Origin: GCA-2705995 sp965661625
GTDB taxonomy: Bacteria; Bacteroidota; Bacteroidia; Flavobacteriales_G; Salibacteraceae
Direction: 5' to 3'
NCBI GenBank assembly: GCA_965661625.1
Contig: CBFIEM010000002.1
Span: 124,001 to 188,000 of the forward strand
DNA: 64,000 bases
Position numbers and translations under genes: made by a program. Within the stretch, counting starts at the first letter, position 1. Every line of letters begins with the position of its first letter. Below, one piece after another: positions 43,701 through 52,362 of this stretch. The notes below the pieces were generated by a model. The model searched no databases. It saw nothing but the letters and a program-made list of their open reading frames with translations, and was not told the DNA's origin.

Positions 43701-44132
43701 GCACCGTTTGTTTACTTGAACTACTTGTGGAATGACAATCCGTTGTATATTAATCCATCTTTGGCTTGGTATGCTACGAATGATACTACATTCTATGTGG
43801 AAGTAGTTGATGGAAACGGATGTACTTCAACAGATACGATAAACGTATCGGTAGCACTTAGCGTTCAAGATTTGAACAATAATGTTGCAGTTCGTTATTA
43901 TCCAAACCCAACTAGCGGGATGGTTAATTTTGAGTTCGATGGTATGAATGGTGAGCAAGTTGCAGTTGAGGTACTTAATGTGCAAGGACAGGTAATTACT
44001 CAAAAAACTATCGGAAACGCAGTTTCAGGAACTCAATATCAGGTAGACCTCACGGGTCAGTCTGCTGGAGTTTACTTTATTCGATTGAATGCGGCTGGAA
44101 GAACAGCTGTGAATAAAGTCACACTGAAATAA
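40725..44132 (+). CDS. Large T9SS-secreted adhesin-like protein with SprB repeats
   Basis: A signal peptide ends near TTQGQ. A MAM/jelly-roll-like domain follows (about 30-215, YLEDFEGSSSTQNFPAGW and ITLDFWYHMYGSAMG), then an Ig-like segment (about 215-300). Several SprB-type repeats come next, each with GGTGPYTYAWSN-like and AGMYYVTVTDDNGC-like motifs, and one inserted domain (about 580-770). The end YYPNPTSGMVNFEF to VNKVTLK is a type-A T9SS sorting domain of about 80 residues. SprB repeats occur in the gliding adhesin SprB and similar surface proteins. The mature 1100-residue protein should therefore be at the cell surface in adhesion. A terminator follows. Confidence 0.92.
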   Translation: MRNRYFNALRMFLGGALCLGITTTQGQTVNTFPYLEDFEGSSSTQNFPAGWSTNTSSFRWEIEDNMSGSNQSSSSTGAAWDHTQYTTNNTGDYAFTEASSGGTGATTNLNSPTIDLTGQYGIITLDFWYHMYGSAMGTFSVDILNSSNQVIQANAWSISGQQHTSGTAPWTQATVNLSQYYNQQIKLRFVGTRGTSFTSDMCLDDVGITITPLADPTGVTASSTSVCASGTVTLTAQGIANTAEWYDDVCHGNVIGTGNSINVTVLGNTTYYVANTDQNLGAVSANCSSVSITTQVLGLVNTGTITDNPCHSAAVNYAASGSVAVASTLTGNGVGQSPFTYDWPSGNTAGPGTSTTENGLAAGDYVLTTTDANGCVQLDTFTVAQPNPVLTSSTQTPVICNGQSNGDATLNFAGGGVPSYNYTWPSGNTGTATATGTTTESGLAAGMYIITVTDANNCEYQPAITVTEPNAVTASSAITDALCDEANIGTYGTVNQTVTGGVLPYNYAWSNGDSVQDLNQIPAGVYQLTVTDANGCVLVATPDTVTAPAPIVTVIDSLMDLVACNGDSTGFVALHATGGSILPTAYDSVINAGSAVITTTAANTPFGSEFEDNKNQIIYTAAELQAAGFVAGEIRQIGFEVVSAAPDTLHDFSIAVAHTSAQAVVNSPDLYQWQTTGFTTIHTSDHVASNGWNQFACSGFYWDGTSNILIQTCFNNDTIINAVSSPVTATVTAYNSNIHGESMSWYGDPCSNEGYNGLTDVRPILDIEIWENPYEYNYIWSNAQKDTVEADMGAGDYIVTISDINNCQLVDTITINEPTPVMTAPAATDALCNGDANGSMDATATGGTGPYTYAWSNSATGPVNSNLAAGMYYVTVTDDNGCMTADSGMIAEPALLVSTITESEGVRCEGDETGSAAVAATGGTPTYTYTWSDGQSTQLASNLSDGSYDVTISDANGCTSVENVNISAEFQVNAVNLGPDYSVGYGALDTLDAPFVYLNYLWNDNPLYINPSLAWYATNDTTFYVEVVDGNGCTSTDTINVSVALSVQDLNNNVAVRYYPNPTSGMVNFEFDGMNGEQVAVEVLNVQGQVITQKTIGNAVSGTQYQVDLTGQSAGVYFIRLNAAGRTAVNKVTLK

Positions 44133-44156
44133 GCGGAAAGTCTCATAGATGATAAT

Positions 44157-44184
44157 AAGGCATCCCCTAGGGGATGCCTTTTTT
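44157..44184 (+). terminator. Rho-independent terminator after the T9SS adhesin gene
   Basis: AAGGCATCCCC (44157-44167) and GGGGATGCCTT (44170-44180) form an almost continuous palindrome, followed by T-rich DNA. It lies 24 bases after the adhesin stop codon. Confidence 0.9.
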
Positions 44185-44198
44185 ATTGAATCAAACTG

Positions 44199-44206
44199 TA
44201 TATTTG
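44199..44206 (+). promoter_or_regulatory. Putative fabG -7 element
   Basis: TATATTTG matches TAnnTTTG and lies 24 nt before the fabG ATG. The -33 region overlaps the preceding terminator and has no correctly spaced TTG. Confidence 0.35.
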
Positions 44207-44230
44207 AGCAACCTAATTAGATAATCGTTT

Positions 44231-44977
44231 ATGAAATTACTAGCAGGAAAAGTTGCAATTGTAACAGGAGCTACACGAGGTATTGGAAAAGGAATTGCTG
44301 AGCTTTTAGCTGACCAAGGAGCACATATAGCATTTACCTATGTATCTTCTGATGATAAAGCCAAGGCGCTTGAGGCAGAGTTACAAGCCAAAGGGGTTAA
44401 TGCCAAAGGCTATAAGTTTAATGCCGCAGAGTTTCAGCCAGCTCAAGATATGGCTGCCGATATTGTTAAAGCTTGGGGGGCTATAGACGTCCTGGTAAAT
44501 AATGCTGGTATAACACGGGATAACCTGTTAATGCGTATGAGCGAAGAGCAGTGGGATGAAGTGGTCAATACCAACTTGAAATCTGCTTTTAACATGGTCA
44601 AAGCCGTTCAGCGTACGATGCTAAAGCAACGTGCAGGGTCAATTATTAACATGAGCTCTGTTGTTGGTGTAAAAGGAAATGCGGGTCAATCAAATTATGC
44701 CGCCTCGAAAGCAGGTTTGATCGGGTTTTCGAAATCGGTGGCTTTGGAGTTAGGATCACGTAATATTCGTTCTAATGTTATTGCCCCTGGATTTATTGAA
44801 ACTGAAATGACAGGCGCATTGGATGAAACGACTGTTCAGTCGTGGAGGGATGCTATTCCATTGAAGCGAGGAGGGTCTCCTGAAGATGTTGCACAAGCAA
44901 CCTTATTTCTAGCGTCTGACATGTCAGGCTACATTACTGGTCAGGTTTTAAATGTTGATGGAGGAATGTTAACTTAA
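44231..44977 (+). CDS. fabG: 3-oxoacyl-ACP reductase FabG
   Basis: FabG reduces 3-oxoacyl-ACP with NADPH in fatty acid synthesis. The 248-residue short-chain dehydrogenase has the cofactor loop TGATRGIG (12-19), NNAGITRDNLLMRM, the catalytic Ser142/143, Tyr156 and Lys160 in YAASK, and the C-terminal GYITGQVLNVDGGM. All are typical of FabG rather than other SDR members. It is followed after 2 bases by a VWA-type membrane protein gene, which is an unusual partner and suggests a shared transcript only. Confidence 0.93.
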   Translation: MKLLAGKVAIVTGATRGIGKGIAELLADQGAHIAFTYVSSDDKAKALEAELQAKGVNAKGYKFNAAEFQPAQDMAADIVKAWGAIDVLVNNAGITRDNLLMRMSEEQWDEVVNTNLKSAFNMVKAVQRTMLKQRAGSIINMSSVVGVKGNAGQSNYAASKAGLIGFSKSVALELGSRNIRSNVIAPGFIETEMTGALDETTVQSWRDAIPLKRGGSPEDVAQATLFLASDMSGYITGQVLNVDGGMLT

Positions 44978-44979
44978 TT

Positions 44980-47007
44980 GTGTTCGACCTTCCATTACAT
45001 AATGCATTGTTATTGAGTACAGCCCTTTCCGGGCTGTATGTTTTTATACTCTATTTTTTTAGGGTTTCGTCTAAGCAGATTGATCCTATCGGAACGCGAA
45101 TTGCAATCTATGTTTCCCGATTCGTCGGGATTGGAGTTTTAGCTTTTTTATTGCTATCACCAATTTTGACTTCGCTGGTACCTGATGTGATTAAACCAAG
45201 TCTTGTTGTGGCATTGGATGACTCTGAGTCTATTGATTATGCATTAACTCAGGAACAAAGGGATTCACTTCTCAAAGTTGTTTCTTCGCGTGCTGAAGCT
45301 TTTAATAACGTTACAGTGAAAACGGTTAGTTTATCTTCCGGTAAATTCATTGAGTGTTGGGAAACACCTCGAAAAGCAACGAACATGGTTCGCAGTTTAG
45401 AGGAGCTTATTGCTTTTCATCGTGATCAACACACCGCAGGTATACTTGTGGTTTCTGATGGTATTTCAAATTCGGGAAGGCAATTGAATGAGGCGCAACT
45501 TGATTCAGATTTTGGATTGAGCACGGTTTTACTCGGCGATACGAATCAAACCCTCGATTTTAAGGTCAAATCTGTAGAGGTCAATGATTTTGTTTTTGTA
45601 GGTAATGAAATGCTCTACAACGTGGACATCTTGTGCAATTCTGGCGCGGGATCGGTATCTGAGTATGAGGTACTATGGAATGGGGTTGTTGTCAAATCAG
45701 GAGAATTCAGTCCGACATCATCTCCCCAGTTAGAAACGATTAGCGGTAAGTTACAACCTAAAACGGCGGGTAAATACAAACTGTCTGTCCGATTAAAAAC
45801 ACCGCAACTTGACCTTAACAAATGGAATGATAGGCAGGAGAAGTTTGTAGAAGTTATAGAGAACAAGCTAAAAGTGAATATTCTTCAGCGTGCTCCTCAT
45901 CCTGATATTGGCTTTATTGCAAGGACCTTAAATGGGCAGGAAGGTATCGTTTCACGGGTTTATCCACTTACAAATCAATCAGACAGTTTGCTTAATTGTG
46001 ACTTGTTGATTTGTCATGATTGTAACCCCATAAAGCTTACAACTGTTCCAATAATATATATGTATAGCGCCTTGCCACCTTTTTGGAAACCAGACGTAGC
46101 TATGCCCTTCACGATAAACGTGGATAATCAACAACCGCAGCGTATTGGCTTAACATGGAATAAGAGCAGTGCTGTTATAGATGAAGCGGCATTAAATACC
46201 ATAAACTGGGAGGGGATGTATACTTTCTCTGGAAACTTGAAGGCTAATGTTCCTTTACTAGAGTTGGCGGAACAAACTTACAATGGTCTTGCTTTGGGAA
46301 AGAGTGCTTTTGTAATCAGTGAAGACGCAAATACTCCTATTGGAATTATTACGGTCAGTGGTTTCTGGCGCATATCACAATCAAATGGCAATGATTCAGC
46401 GGTTCTTAAAGCATTAGAAAACTTGGTTGTGGGAAGTGTTAAACAGCTTGCATCCCACGATGAGAAGAAGCGAATTCGGTTGAACCTTAAGTCTAGGTAC
46501 ACAGAGGGAGAGAAGGTTTTGCTCAGCGCTAGCTATTATGATGAGACCTTTGCACCAATAGCAAATGGAAAGTTGAAATTATCCCTTCGCGCAGAATCAA
46601 ATCAGGTTTTGAGTTATGAGTTAGAAGGAAATCAAGGTGATTATGGTCTTGAGTTAACTGATTTAGATCCGGGTAAATATGATTATACCATTGAGCCTGC
46701 AGCTAACGGTGAAAACCTTGTAGATACAGGGTCATTTGTGATTGAAGATTACACCCTAGAATCGACAGATTTAAGAGCAAATGTTGCAAACATGAAGTTC
46801 CTGGCGAAGAGGGGCAGGGGTGAAGCGTTTGACATCAATCAAATTGAAGAGGCTATGGCCTTTATGGTGAATACTTCAACTAAGGTACCCATCCAATCAA
46901 ACCGCGTTCAAAGTAGCTATCCCATAGACTGGAAATGGCTCTTGTTTATTGTTCTAGTGTCGTTTTCACTTGAATGGTTGTTAAGAAAACGCTCCGGATT
47001 CGTTTAA
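44980..47007 (+). CDS. Membrane protein with VWA-like domain, BatA-like group
   Basis: The 675 residues begin with two membrane helices (about 8-26 and 41-62), then VVALDDSESIDYAL, close to the VWA metal-site pattern DxSxS, followed by ILVVSDGISNSGR. A long extracytoplasmic region with Ig-like strands follows, and one helix lies near the C-terminus (about 650-668). The layout resembles the large VWA proteins of Bacteroidetes related to aerotolerance (Bat) proteins. The protein from 59699 to 61729 has a comparable layout. Role unknown. The start is GTG at 44980, 2 bases after the fabG stop. It converges on a lipoprotein gene, overlapping by 4 bases. Confidence 0.75.
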   Translation: MFDLPLHNALLLSTALSGLYVFILYFFRVSSKQIDPIGTRIAIYVSRFVGIGVLAFLLLSPILTSLVPDVIKPSLVVALDDSESIDYALTQEQRDSLLKVVSSRAEAFNNVTVKTVSLSSGKFIECWETPRKATNMVRSLEELIAFHRDQHTAGILVVSDGISNSGRQLNEAQLDSDFGLSTVLLGDTNQTLDFKVKSVEVNDFVFVGNEMLYNVDILCNSGAGSVSEYEVLWNGVVVKSGEFSPTSSPQLETISGKLQPKTAGKYKLSVRLKTPQLDLNKWNDRQEKFVEVIENKLKVNILQRAPHPDIGFIARTLNGQEGIVSRVYPLTNQSDSLLNCDLLICHDCNPIKLTTVPIIYMYSALPPFWKPDVAMPFTINVDNQQPQRIGLTWNKSSAVIDEAALNTINWEGMYTFSGNLKANVPLLELAEQTYNGLALGKSAFVISEDANTPIGIITVSGFWRISQSNGNDSAVLKALENLVVGSVKQLASHDEKKRIRLNLKSRYTEGEKVLLSASYYDETFAPIANGKLKLSLRAESNQVLSYELEGNQGDYGLELTDLDPGKYDYTIEPAANGENLVDTGSFVIEDYTLESTDLRANVANMKFLAKRGRGEAFDINQIEEAMAFMVNTSTKVPIQSNRVQSSYPIDWKWLLFIVLVSFSLEWLLRKRSGFV

Positions 47008-47456
47008 TAGGTTACCCTCATTTGATTTTCTGAGTCATTAATGGATAATACCAACACCTCATTGTTGGCATATTGCAATGTTTTGGTATTGATGTATATG
47101 GTGTCCATAACTAAGGCTCGACAAGCATCACCGTTTGCATTATGGATAAGTCTAGTGTCAAGTTGAACAGGCATAGATTCCTTGAAAGCGCCAGTATGAA
47201 TCAAGCTAAATTCATGATCCCTGCATCCGCCGCCATATCGAACAACAACTTTTATGAAGTTATTCAATTGAACAGTTTCGAGAACCTCGTAAGGGTCTGA
47301 TTGCATGCGAGAGAATTTATCTTGCGAGACCATATGTATTGGAATTTCAAGATGTACAGGATTTGTATTGCCTGCAGTATCCTCTGGAGCTACTGCATTT
47401 TTATTAATGGAACAAGCGGCTAAAAAGATGAGTAATAAGAAAATGAATCTATTCAT
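47004..47456 (-). CDS. Small predicted lipoprotein
   Basis: The 150-residue protein has a signal ending in FLAAC, a lipobox, then a soluble domain with VRYGGGCRDHEFSLIH. The pattern suggests a small envelope protein, but no family name is certain. Its ATG overlaps the uvrB stop by 4 bases (ATGA), so it is likely translated after uvrB on the same mRNA. A link to DNA repair is not implied. Confidence 0.7.
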   Translation of the reverse strand: MNRFIFLLLIFLAACSINKNAVAPEDTAGNTNPVHLEIPIHMVSQDKFSRMQSDPYEVLETVQLNNFIKVVVRYGGGCRDHEFSLIHTGAFKESMPVQLDTRLIHNANGDACRALVMDTIYINTKTLQYANNEVLVLSINDSENQMRVTY

Positions 47457-49483
47457 GATTTTTCTGCTATTAATTTTTTTACGGCATACATTTCATCTCT
47501 GTATTTTGCTGCAGAGATAAAGTCCATGGCTTTTGCTGATTTATGCATTTTGGACTCCGTTTCTTTAAGCAACTTTTCCAATTGGTCTTTACTCATATAC
47601 TGTACTACTGGATCAGCAGCGAGTGAAACCTGTTCATTTGGAACATATGCATTTGTCATTTCACGATTCTTTATAAGTCCCGCAACAGAAGTTTGTTCCA
47701 GAATTTTTTCGCGTGAACGGGAAATTTGGGTAGGTGTAATCCCATGCTTTTCATTGTAAGCCAATTGTTTTTCCCTGCGCCTATTGGTTTCGTCAATGGT
47801 ACGCTTCATGGAAGCCGTAATGGAATCGGCATACATGATTACCTTCCCGTTTACATTCCGAGCAGCCCTTCCTGCTGTCTGAGTCATAGACGTTTCGGAA
47901 CGCAAGAACCCTTCTTTATCTGCATCTAAAATCGCAACCAAGCTAACTTCAGGTAGGTCTAGTCCTTCCCTCAACAAGTTAATCCCAATTAGCACATCAA
48001 AAGCACCCAACCGAAGATCACGAAGAATTTCTACGCGTTCTAAAGTGTCAATATCCGAATGAATATAGCGACACTTAATGTTGTTTCGTGTGAAGTAATT
48101 TGCCAGTTCCTCAGCCATGCGCTTCGTCAGGGTTGTGACGAGAACGCGTTCATCCTTTTCGCTTCTTAATTGAATTTCTTCCATCAAGTCGTCCACTTGG
48201 TTTTGAACTGGACGAACATCAATTATGGGGTCGAGTAACCCGGTCGGTCTAATCACCTGCTCAACAAATAACCCTTCCGTTTTTTGAAGCTCATAGTCTG
48301 CAGGAGTGGCACTCACATATACTGTTTGATTCAATAATCCATCAAACTCGTCAAACTTGAGCGGCCTGTTATCCATAGCTGCCGGAAGCCTGAATCCAAA
48401 TTCTACTAAGTTTTCTTTCCGTTTACGATCTCCGGCATACATTGCACGGATTTGAGAAACGGTTACGTGACTTTCATCAATTACCATGAGAAAATCGTCG
48501 GGGAAATAATCGAGTAAACAGAATGGTCTCGCACCAGGTTCGCGACCATCAAAATACCTTGAGTAGTTTTCTATTCCGGAACAGTACCCTAACTCCCGTA
48601 TCATTTCAAGGTCGTAATTTACGCGTTCATCAAGACGTTTTGCCTCCAAGGGTTTTCCCTCTTCTTTGAATTGATCTACGCGATCAACTAAGTCTTCTCC
48701 AATCTGATAGGTAGCTTTTTTGGCAGACTCCTTATTTGTGACAAATATGTTTGCGGGAAACAGCCGAATTGACTCCATCGTATCTGTTCGTTTGCCAGAA
48801 ATAGGATCTACTTGATGAATACCTTCAATTTCATCATCCCAAAACTCAATGCGAATTGCATGATCTGCATATGCTAAGAAAACATCAACAGTATCTCCCT
48901 TAACCCTGAAGTTTCCACGCTGAAAGTCGCCTGTAGTTCGAGAATATAATGCATCTACAAGCTTATGGAGTAGACCGTTTCTGGCAATGGTCTGGCCAAC
49001 ATGCAAGTCGATAACATTATCGCCGAAATCAGCGGGGTTTCCTATACCATAAATACATGATACAGATGCAATCACAATAACATCTCTCCTCCCACTGAGC
49101 AGCGCTGAAGTAGTTGATAGACGTAGCTTTTCTATTTCATCATTTATTGAGAGGTCCTTCTCAATATAGGTGTCACTATTAGGAATGTATGCTTCGGGTT
49201 GATAGTAATCGTAATACGAAACAAAATATTCAACAGCATTATTTGGAAAGAACTGCTTGAATTCACCGTAAAGCTGAGCTGCAAGTGTTTTGTTATGACT
49301 GAGGACAAGTGTCGGTTTTTTCACCTCTGAAATAACATTCGCCATGGTGAACGTTTTACCCGAGCCAGTCACCCCAAGCAACACTTGGTCTTTTTGTCCG
49401 GAAACAATACCTTGTACTAATTGTTTAATGGCTTCGGGTTGGTCGCCAGTTGGTTGGTATTCTGATTCGAGTTGAAAGTCCAT
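47453..49483 (-). CDS. uvrB: Excinuclease ABC subunit B (UvrB)
   Basis: UvrB is the damage-verification helicase of nucleotide excision repair. The 676 residues are full length. Walker A GVTGSGKT (37-44), the YYDYYQPEAYIP beta-hairpin that opens DNA around the lesion, DESHV (DEAD-like box), the helicase motifs with INLLREGLDLPEVSLVAILD, and a C-terminal UvrC/UvrA-binding UVR motif (KLLKETESKMHKSAKAMDF) are all present. No other uvr gene is in the window. The last 4 bases overlap the downstream lipoprotein gene. Confidence 0.97.
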   Translation of the reverse strand: MDFQLESEYQPTGDQPEAIKQLVQGIVSGQKDQVLLGVTGSGKTFTMANVISEVKKPTLVLSHNKTLAAQLYGEFKQFFPNNAVEYFVSYYDYYQPEAYIPNSDTYIEKDLSINDEIEKLRLSTTSALLSGRRDVIVIASVSCIYGIGNPADFGDNVIDLHVGQTIARNGLLHKLVDALYSRTTGDFQRGNFRVKGDTVDVFLAYADHAIRIEFWDDEIEGIHQVDPISGKRTDTMESIRLFPANIFVTNKESAKKATYQIGEDLVDRVDQFKEEGKPLEAKRLDERVNYDLEMIRELGYCSGIENYSRYFDGREPGARPFCLLDYFPDDFLMVIDESHVTVSQIRAMYAGDRKRKENLVEFGFRLPAAMDNRPLKFDEFDGLLNQTVYVSATPADYELQKTEGLFVEQVIRPTGLLDPIIDVRPVQNQVDDLMEEIQLRSEKDERVLVTTLTKRMAEELANYFTRNNIKCRYIHSDIDTLERVEILRDLRLGAFDVLIGINLLREGLDLPEVSLVAILDADKEGFLRSETSMTQTAGRAARNVNGKVIMYADSITASMKRTIDETNRRREKQLAYNEKHGITPTQISRSREKILEQTSVAGLIKNREMTNAYVPNEQVSLAADPVVQYMSKDQLEKLLKETESKMHKSAKAMDFISAAKYRDEMYAVKKLIAEKS

Positions 49484-49755
49484 AAATAGTATAACTAAGT
49501 CTCTGGAATATGATCCTGCTTCGCAAATTAATCGGTTACTTGGACATAACGAAACTTTTTAAGAAAAGTGACGCAAACATGAACCTACGCTTCATGCACG
49601 GAATAAACCGAATAAGTATATTCATGTTTATTATATGTCTTTTTATTATGTTGTTCAAGTTTGTTTTGTAACCAACTTAATAACCGCTCAGTTGTAATAT
49701 GATGCCAGTTAATCAAAAGCACTGACTAGGTATCACAAGTAGGTTAACTTGCAAT

Positions 49756-50424
49756 ATGGTTAGGTTAGTATCACGTTATATCCTGCTAGGCATTTGTTCG
49801 TTTCTTCATATACAAGTTACGGCGCAATTTACCTTAAAGAGCGACACGGAGTTAAATGAAGCGGTTAATCACATTCAACAAATGCACCATGGAGCCGTTT
49901 TAATTCGGTTGCATACACAAGAGCATGCAATCCGGTACTATCATGAGCGTGGAGATTATGATTCTGAAGCCCGTATTCGAGAGAAGCAGCGCGAAATAAA
50001 CACGGAAATCGCCTTGGCATTTCGTGGAGTATTTGATTTTTCGAAGATGTACTTCTTTTACTCCCATCACAGCGATGAGGTGGAACAAGGAAAGCTTGAT
50101 GCAGGTTTTTTCGTCAATGAAAACCTTGAGGAGGACCCTTCAATAAAGCTTGATAGTTCGCTACCTGTTTATGTGATAGACTTAGGGGATGTGTTCTTTG
50201 ATACGTTTGGATCGAGTATGAAGGGGTTAGTGGTAATGAACCAATCATTTGAGCCACTTAAAAAGCCTTTTCCTTACATTGTTCGCAAGCGCAGTGGCTT
50301 GAAAATTCTAGAACGATCTGTTTTGGATGTAGTCACCAAGTTAAATGAAAACCTAAATACATTCTATGGTGCCCATGTCAATGAGTCGACCAAAGCTCCC
50401 AACTTGCCTCAGCTTGAGCAATAA
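49756..50424 (+). CDS. Secreted protein of unknown function
   Basis: The 222 residues start with a signal peptide ending VTAQF. The remainder shows a helical region (REKQREINTEIALAFRG) and a beta-rich part with YVIDLGDVFFDTFG, and ends FYGAHVNESTKAPNLPQLEQ. Similar export-type proteins occur widely in Bacteroidetes but I cannot name a family. The 3' end overlaps aroE, transcribed in the opposite direction, by 47 bases. That unusually long convergent overlap leaves both genes intact. Confidence 0.65.
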   Translation: MVRLVSRYILLGICSFLHIQVTAQFTLKSDTELNEAVNHIQQMHHGAVLIRLHTQEHAIRYYHERGDYDSEARIREKQREINTEIALAFRGVFDFSKMYFFYSHHSDEVEQGKLDAGFFVNENLEEDPSIKLDSSLPVYVIDLGDVFFDTFGSSMKGLVVMNQSFEPLKKPFPYIVRKRSGLKILERSVLDVVTKLNENLNTFYGAHVNESTKAPNLPQLEQ

Positions 50425-51106
50425 GCATGGCTTTTCCATTAGAAGTTTTAGCTCCTCGTGCCTTTGCAAGCGTTAGCAGCTCCGATTGTTCAGGATTGTA
50501 GATCAAATCAAATATAAAATGGCTGGGTCCAAGTAGACTGATGTCAATCGGCGCAACTGTGCTCACGTGAGGAAACATTCCCAAAGGGGTTGTATTCACA
50601 ATGAGGTCATAGCTCTTCAAAGTAGCATTGAGCAGCTCATATGACACTTGGCTTTTCGTGGGTTTTCTGCTTACGATGTCTTTTTCAATTCCCATTAAGT
50701 GTAACGCATAGGCTACTGCTTTAGAACTACCTCCAGAACCTAGGATGGCGGCTTTCTTAAACTTCACATGTGCTCCAAAAGCTGCGGTTAATGCTTTTGA
50801 AAACCCGATGTAATCTGTATTGTGGCCGATGCGCTCATTCTTGCTATAAACAATGGTATTAATGGCACCTATAGCTTTTGCTGCTTGTGATGTGTTTGAT
50901 ACGAGCTGTAAGGCTGTTTCTTTATAAGGTAGGGTAATGTTTAAGCCAGCGAACTCAGCTAAATCTGCATCAAGTAGAAGTTGAGAAGAAGCAAACTCTA
51001 AGTTTACATATTCAGCATCAATTTCCTTGTGATTAAAAAATTGGGTGAAATAGTCTTTTGAAAATGAATGTTGAAGTGTTTTCCCTATAAGACCAAATCG
51101 AATCAT
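50378..51106 (-). CDS. aroE: Shikimate dehydrogenase
   Basis: AroE reduces 3-dehydroshikimate to shikimate with NADPH in aromatic amino acid synthesis. The N-terminus FGLIGKTLQHSFSKDYF, the NITLPYKE motif with catalytic Lys, and GHNTDYIGF form the substrate site. ILGSGGSSKAVAYAL is the NADP loop. The 242-residue length is slightly short but normal for Bacteroidetes AroE. Its start overlaps the DUF368 stop by one base (TAATG), so it is the last gene of the TPR-ComA-rhodanese-DUF368 operon. Confidence 0.93.
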   Translation of the reverse strand: MIRFGLIGKTLQHSFSKDYFTQFFNHKEIDAEYVNLEFASSQLLLDADLAEFAGLNITLPYKETALQLVSNTSQAAKAIGAINTIVYSKNERIGHNTDYIGFSKALTAAFGAHVKFKKAAILGSGGSSKAVAYALHLMGIEKDIVSRKPTKSQVSYELLNATLKSYDLIVNTTPLGMFPHVSTVAPIDISLLGPSHFIFDLIYNPEQSELLTLAKARGAKTSNGKAMLIAQAEASWELWSTH

Positions 51107-52026
51107 TATACACGTCCTTTTCGATTACCAGCGTAGTCTAAGCCCATGACTACGGCAAATCCTAGGATCATTAAAAGTATTGCTCCCATTAGCTGTGGCG
51201 ACTCTGGAAAGTTTATTGGAAGAACACTTTCCTGTATAAAAGGCACAGACTCTCCGTGGGAATTGGTTCGAAATGAAAGGGTTACTTTCCAAGGCCAAAC
51301 CTTGTTAAGTGAGCCAATCATGAAACCAGTTAACATGGCAATTGTTAAGTCGTGGTACTTTCTGAACATCCAAGACAAAACATGGGAGAATGAAAGGAGT
51401 CCAGTTACGCATCCAACCCCAAAGGTTATAATTACCCCAATATTTAATTCTGTTAGACTGTCAAGTATAAACCGGTACTTACCCATTAGTAATAGAATAA
51501 AGCTTCCCGATATTCCGGGGAGGATCATGGCTGTAATGGCAACCATGCCAGTAATGAAAACAAACCAAAGTGACTCTGGCGTATTGACTGGAGCGGCAAT
51601 GGTAATGTAGAATGCTATTACGCCTCCTATTATGAGACTTATAAAACTTCCAGCATTCCAAATAGTTACTTTTTTTCCCACGCTTATTGCAGAGGCTATG
51701 ATAAGGCCAAAAAAGAAAGACCAGATTAACACGGGGTGGTGTTCCAAGATCCAAGAGATGCCTTTGGCCAATGAAAGGATGCTGATAAATACTCCTGCTA
51801 ATAGAAAAAGTAAGAACTCACCATTAACGTGTTTCCAAAGGGCAAGAAGACCTTTCTTTTGGAGAATTTTAAGTGCGGTTAAATTAAATGATTTCAGTGC
51901 ATTTATAAATGTTTCATAAATGCCAGTAATGAAAGCAATTGTTCCTCCAGAAACTCCAGGAACCACGTCTGCAGCTCCCATTGCCATTCCTTTAGCAGTT
52001 AGTAAAAACCGACTTTTCCAGTTCAT
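51106..52026 (-). CDS. DUF368 membrane protein, PopT family (putative undecaprenyl-phosphate translocase)
   Basis: The 306-residue protein has about eight membrane helices and the DUF368 signature ADVVPGVSGGTIAFITGIYE, with a repeated second half MILPGISGSFILLLMGKY. DUF368 proteins such as PopT translocate undecaprenyl phosphate across the inner membrane and recycle it for wall synthesis. The location here, in an operon with aroE and a TPR protein, does not demonstrate that role but is consistent with a core function. Start ATG 52026 gives the usual N-terminus. Confidence 0.9.
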   Translation of the reverse strand: MNWKSRFLLTAKGMAMGAADVVPGVSGGTIAFITGIYETFINALKSFNLTALKILQKKGLLALWKHVNGEFLLFLLAGVFISILSLAKGISWILEHHPVLIWSFFFGLIIASAISVGKKVTIWNAGSFISLIIGGVIAFYITIAAPVNTPESLWFVFITGMVAITAMILPGISGSFILLLMGKYRFILDSLTELNIGVIITFGVGCVTGLLSFSHVLSWMFRKYHDLTIAMLTGFMIGSLNKVWPWKVTLSFRTNSHGESVPFIQESVLPINFPESPQLMGAILLMILGFAVVMGLDYAGNRKGRV

Positions 52027-52035
52027 AGTAATTCG

Positions 52036-52362
52036 TTAATCAAGCGTAAGAGAAGGATCCACTTCGGTAACCCAAGCTTTTATCCCACCTTCAAGATGTG
52101 TTATTTGCTCGAGCCCATACATGCATTTGAGCCTGTCAACAGCTGCAGCACTTCTTCTTCCTGAGGCGCAGTATAAAACGATCAACCGGTCTTTAGGTAA
52201 CTCCTCCCTACGGTGAAGTAGCTCAGCCAGGGGGATATTTACAGTAGAAATGCGGCCTAGTTCACATTCGTAAGGTTCACGAAGGTCTACCACATATGGT
52301 ATGCTCTCATTCTTTGTTAGCAAGTGTTTAAGCTCTAGAGCACTAATGCATTCGGGTGTCAT
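52036..52362 (-). CDS. Single-domain rhodanese-like protein
   Basis: The 108 residues are one rhodanese fold. The catalytic loop is YCASGRRS with Cys65, matching sulfurtransferase or related persulfide carriers. YVVDLREPYECELGRI is the typical upstream motif. Its start overlaps the stop of the ComA-like gene by 4 bases (ATGA), indicating coupled translation. A role in sulfur transfer linked to the neighbouring sulfite-using enzyme is plausible inference only. Confidence 0.9.
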   Translation of the reverse strand: MTPECISALELKHLLTKNESIPYVVDLREPYECELGRISTVNIPLAELLHRREELPKDRLIVLYCASGRRSAAAVDRLKCMYGLEQITHLEGGIKAWVTEVDPSLTLD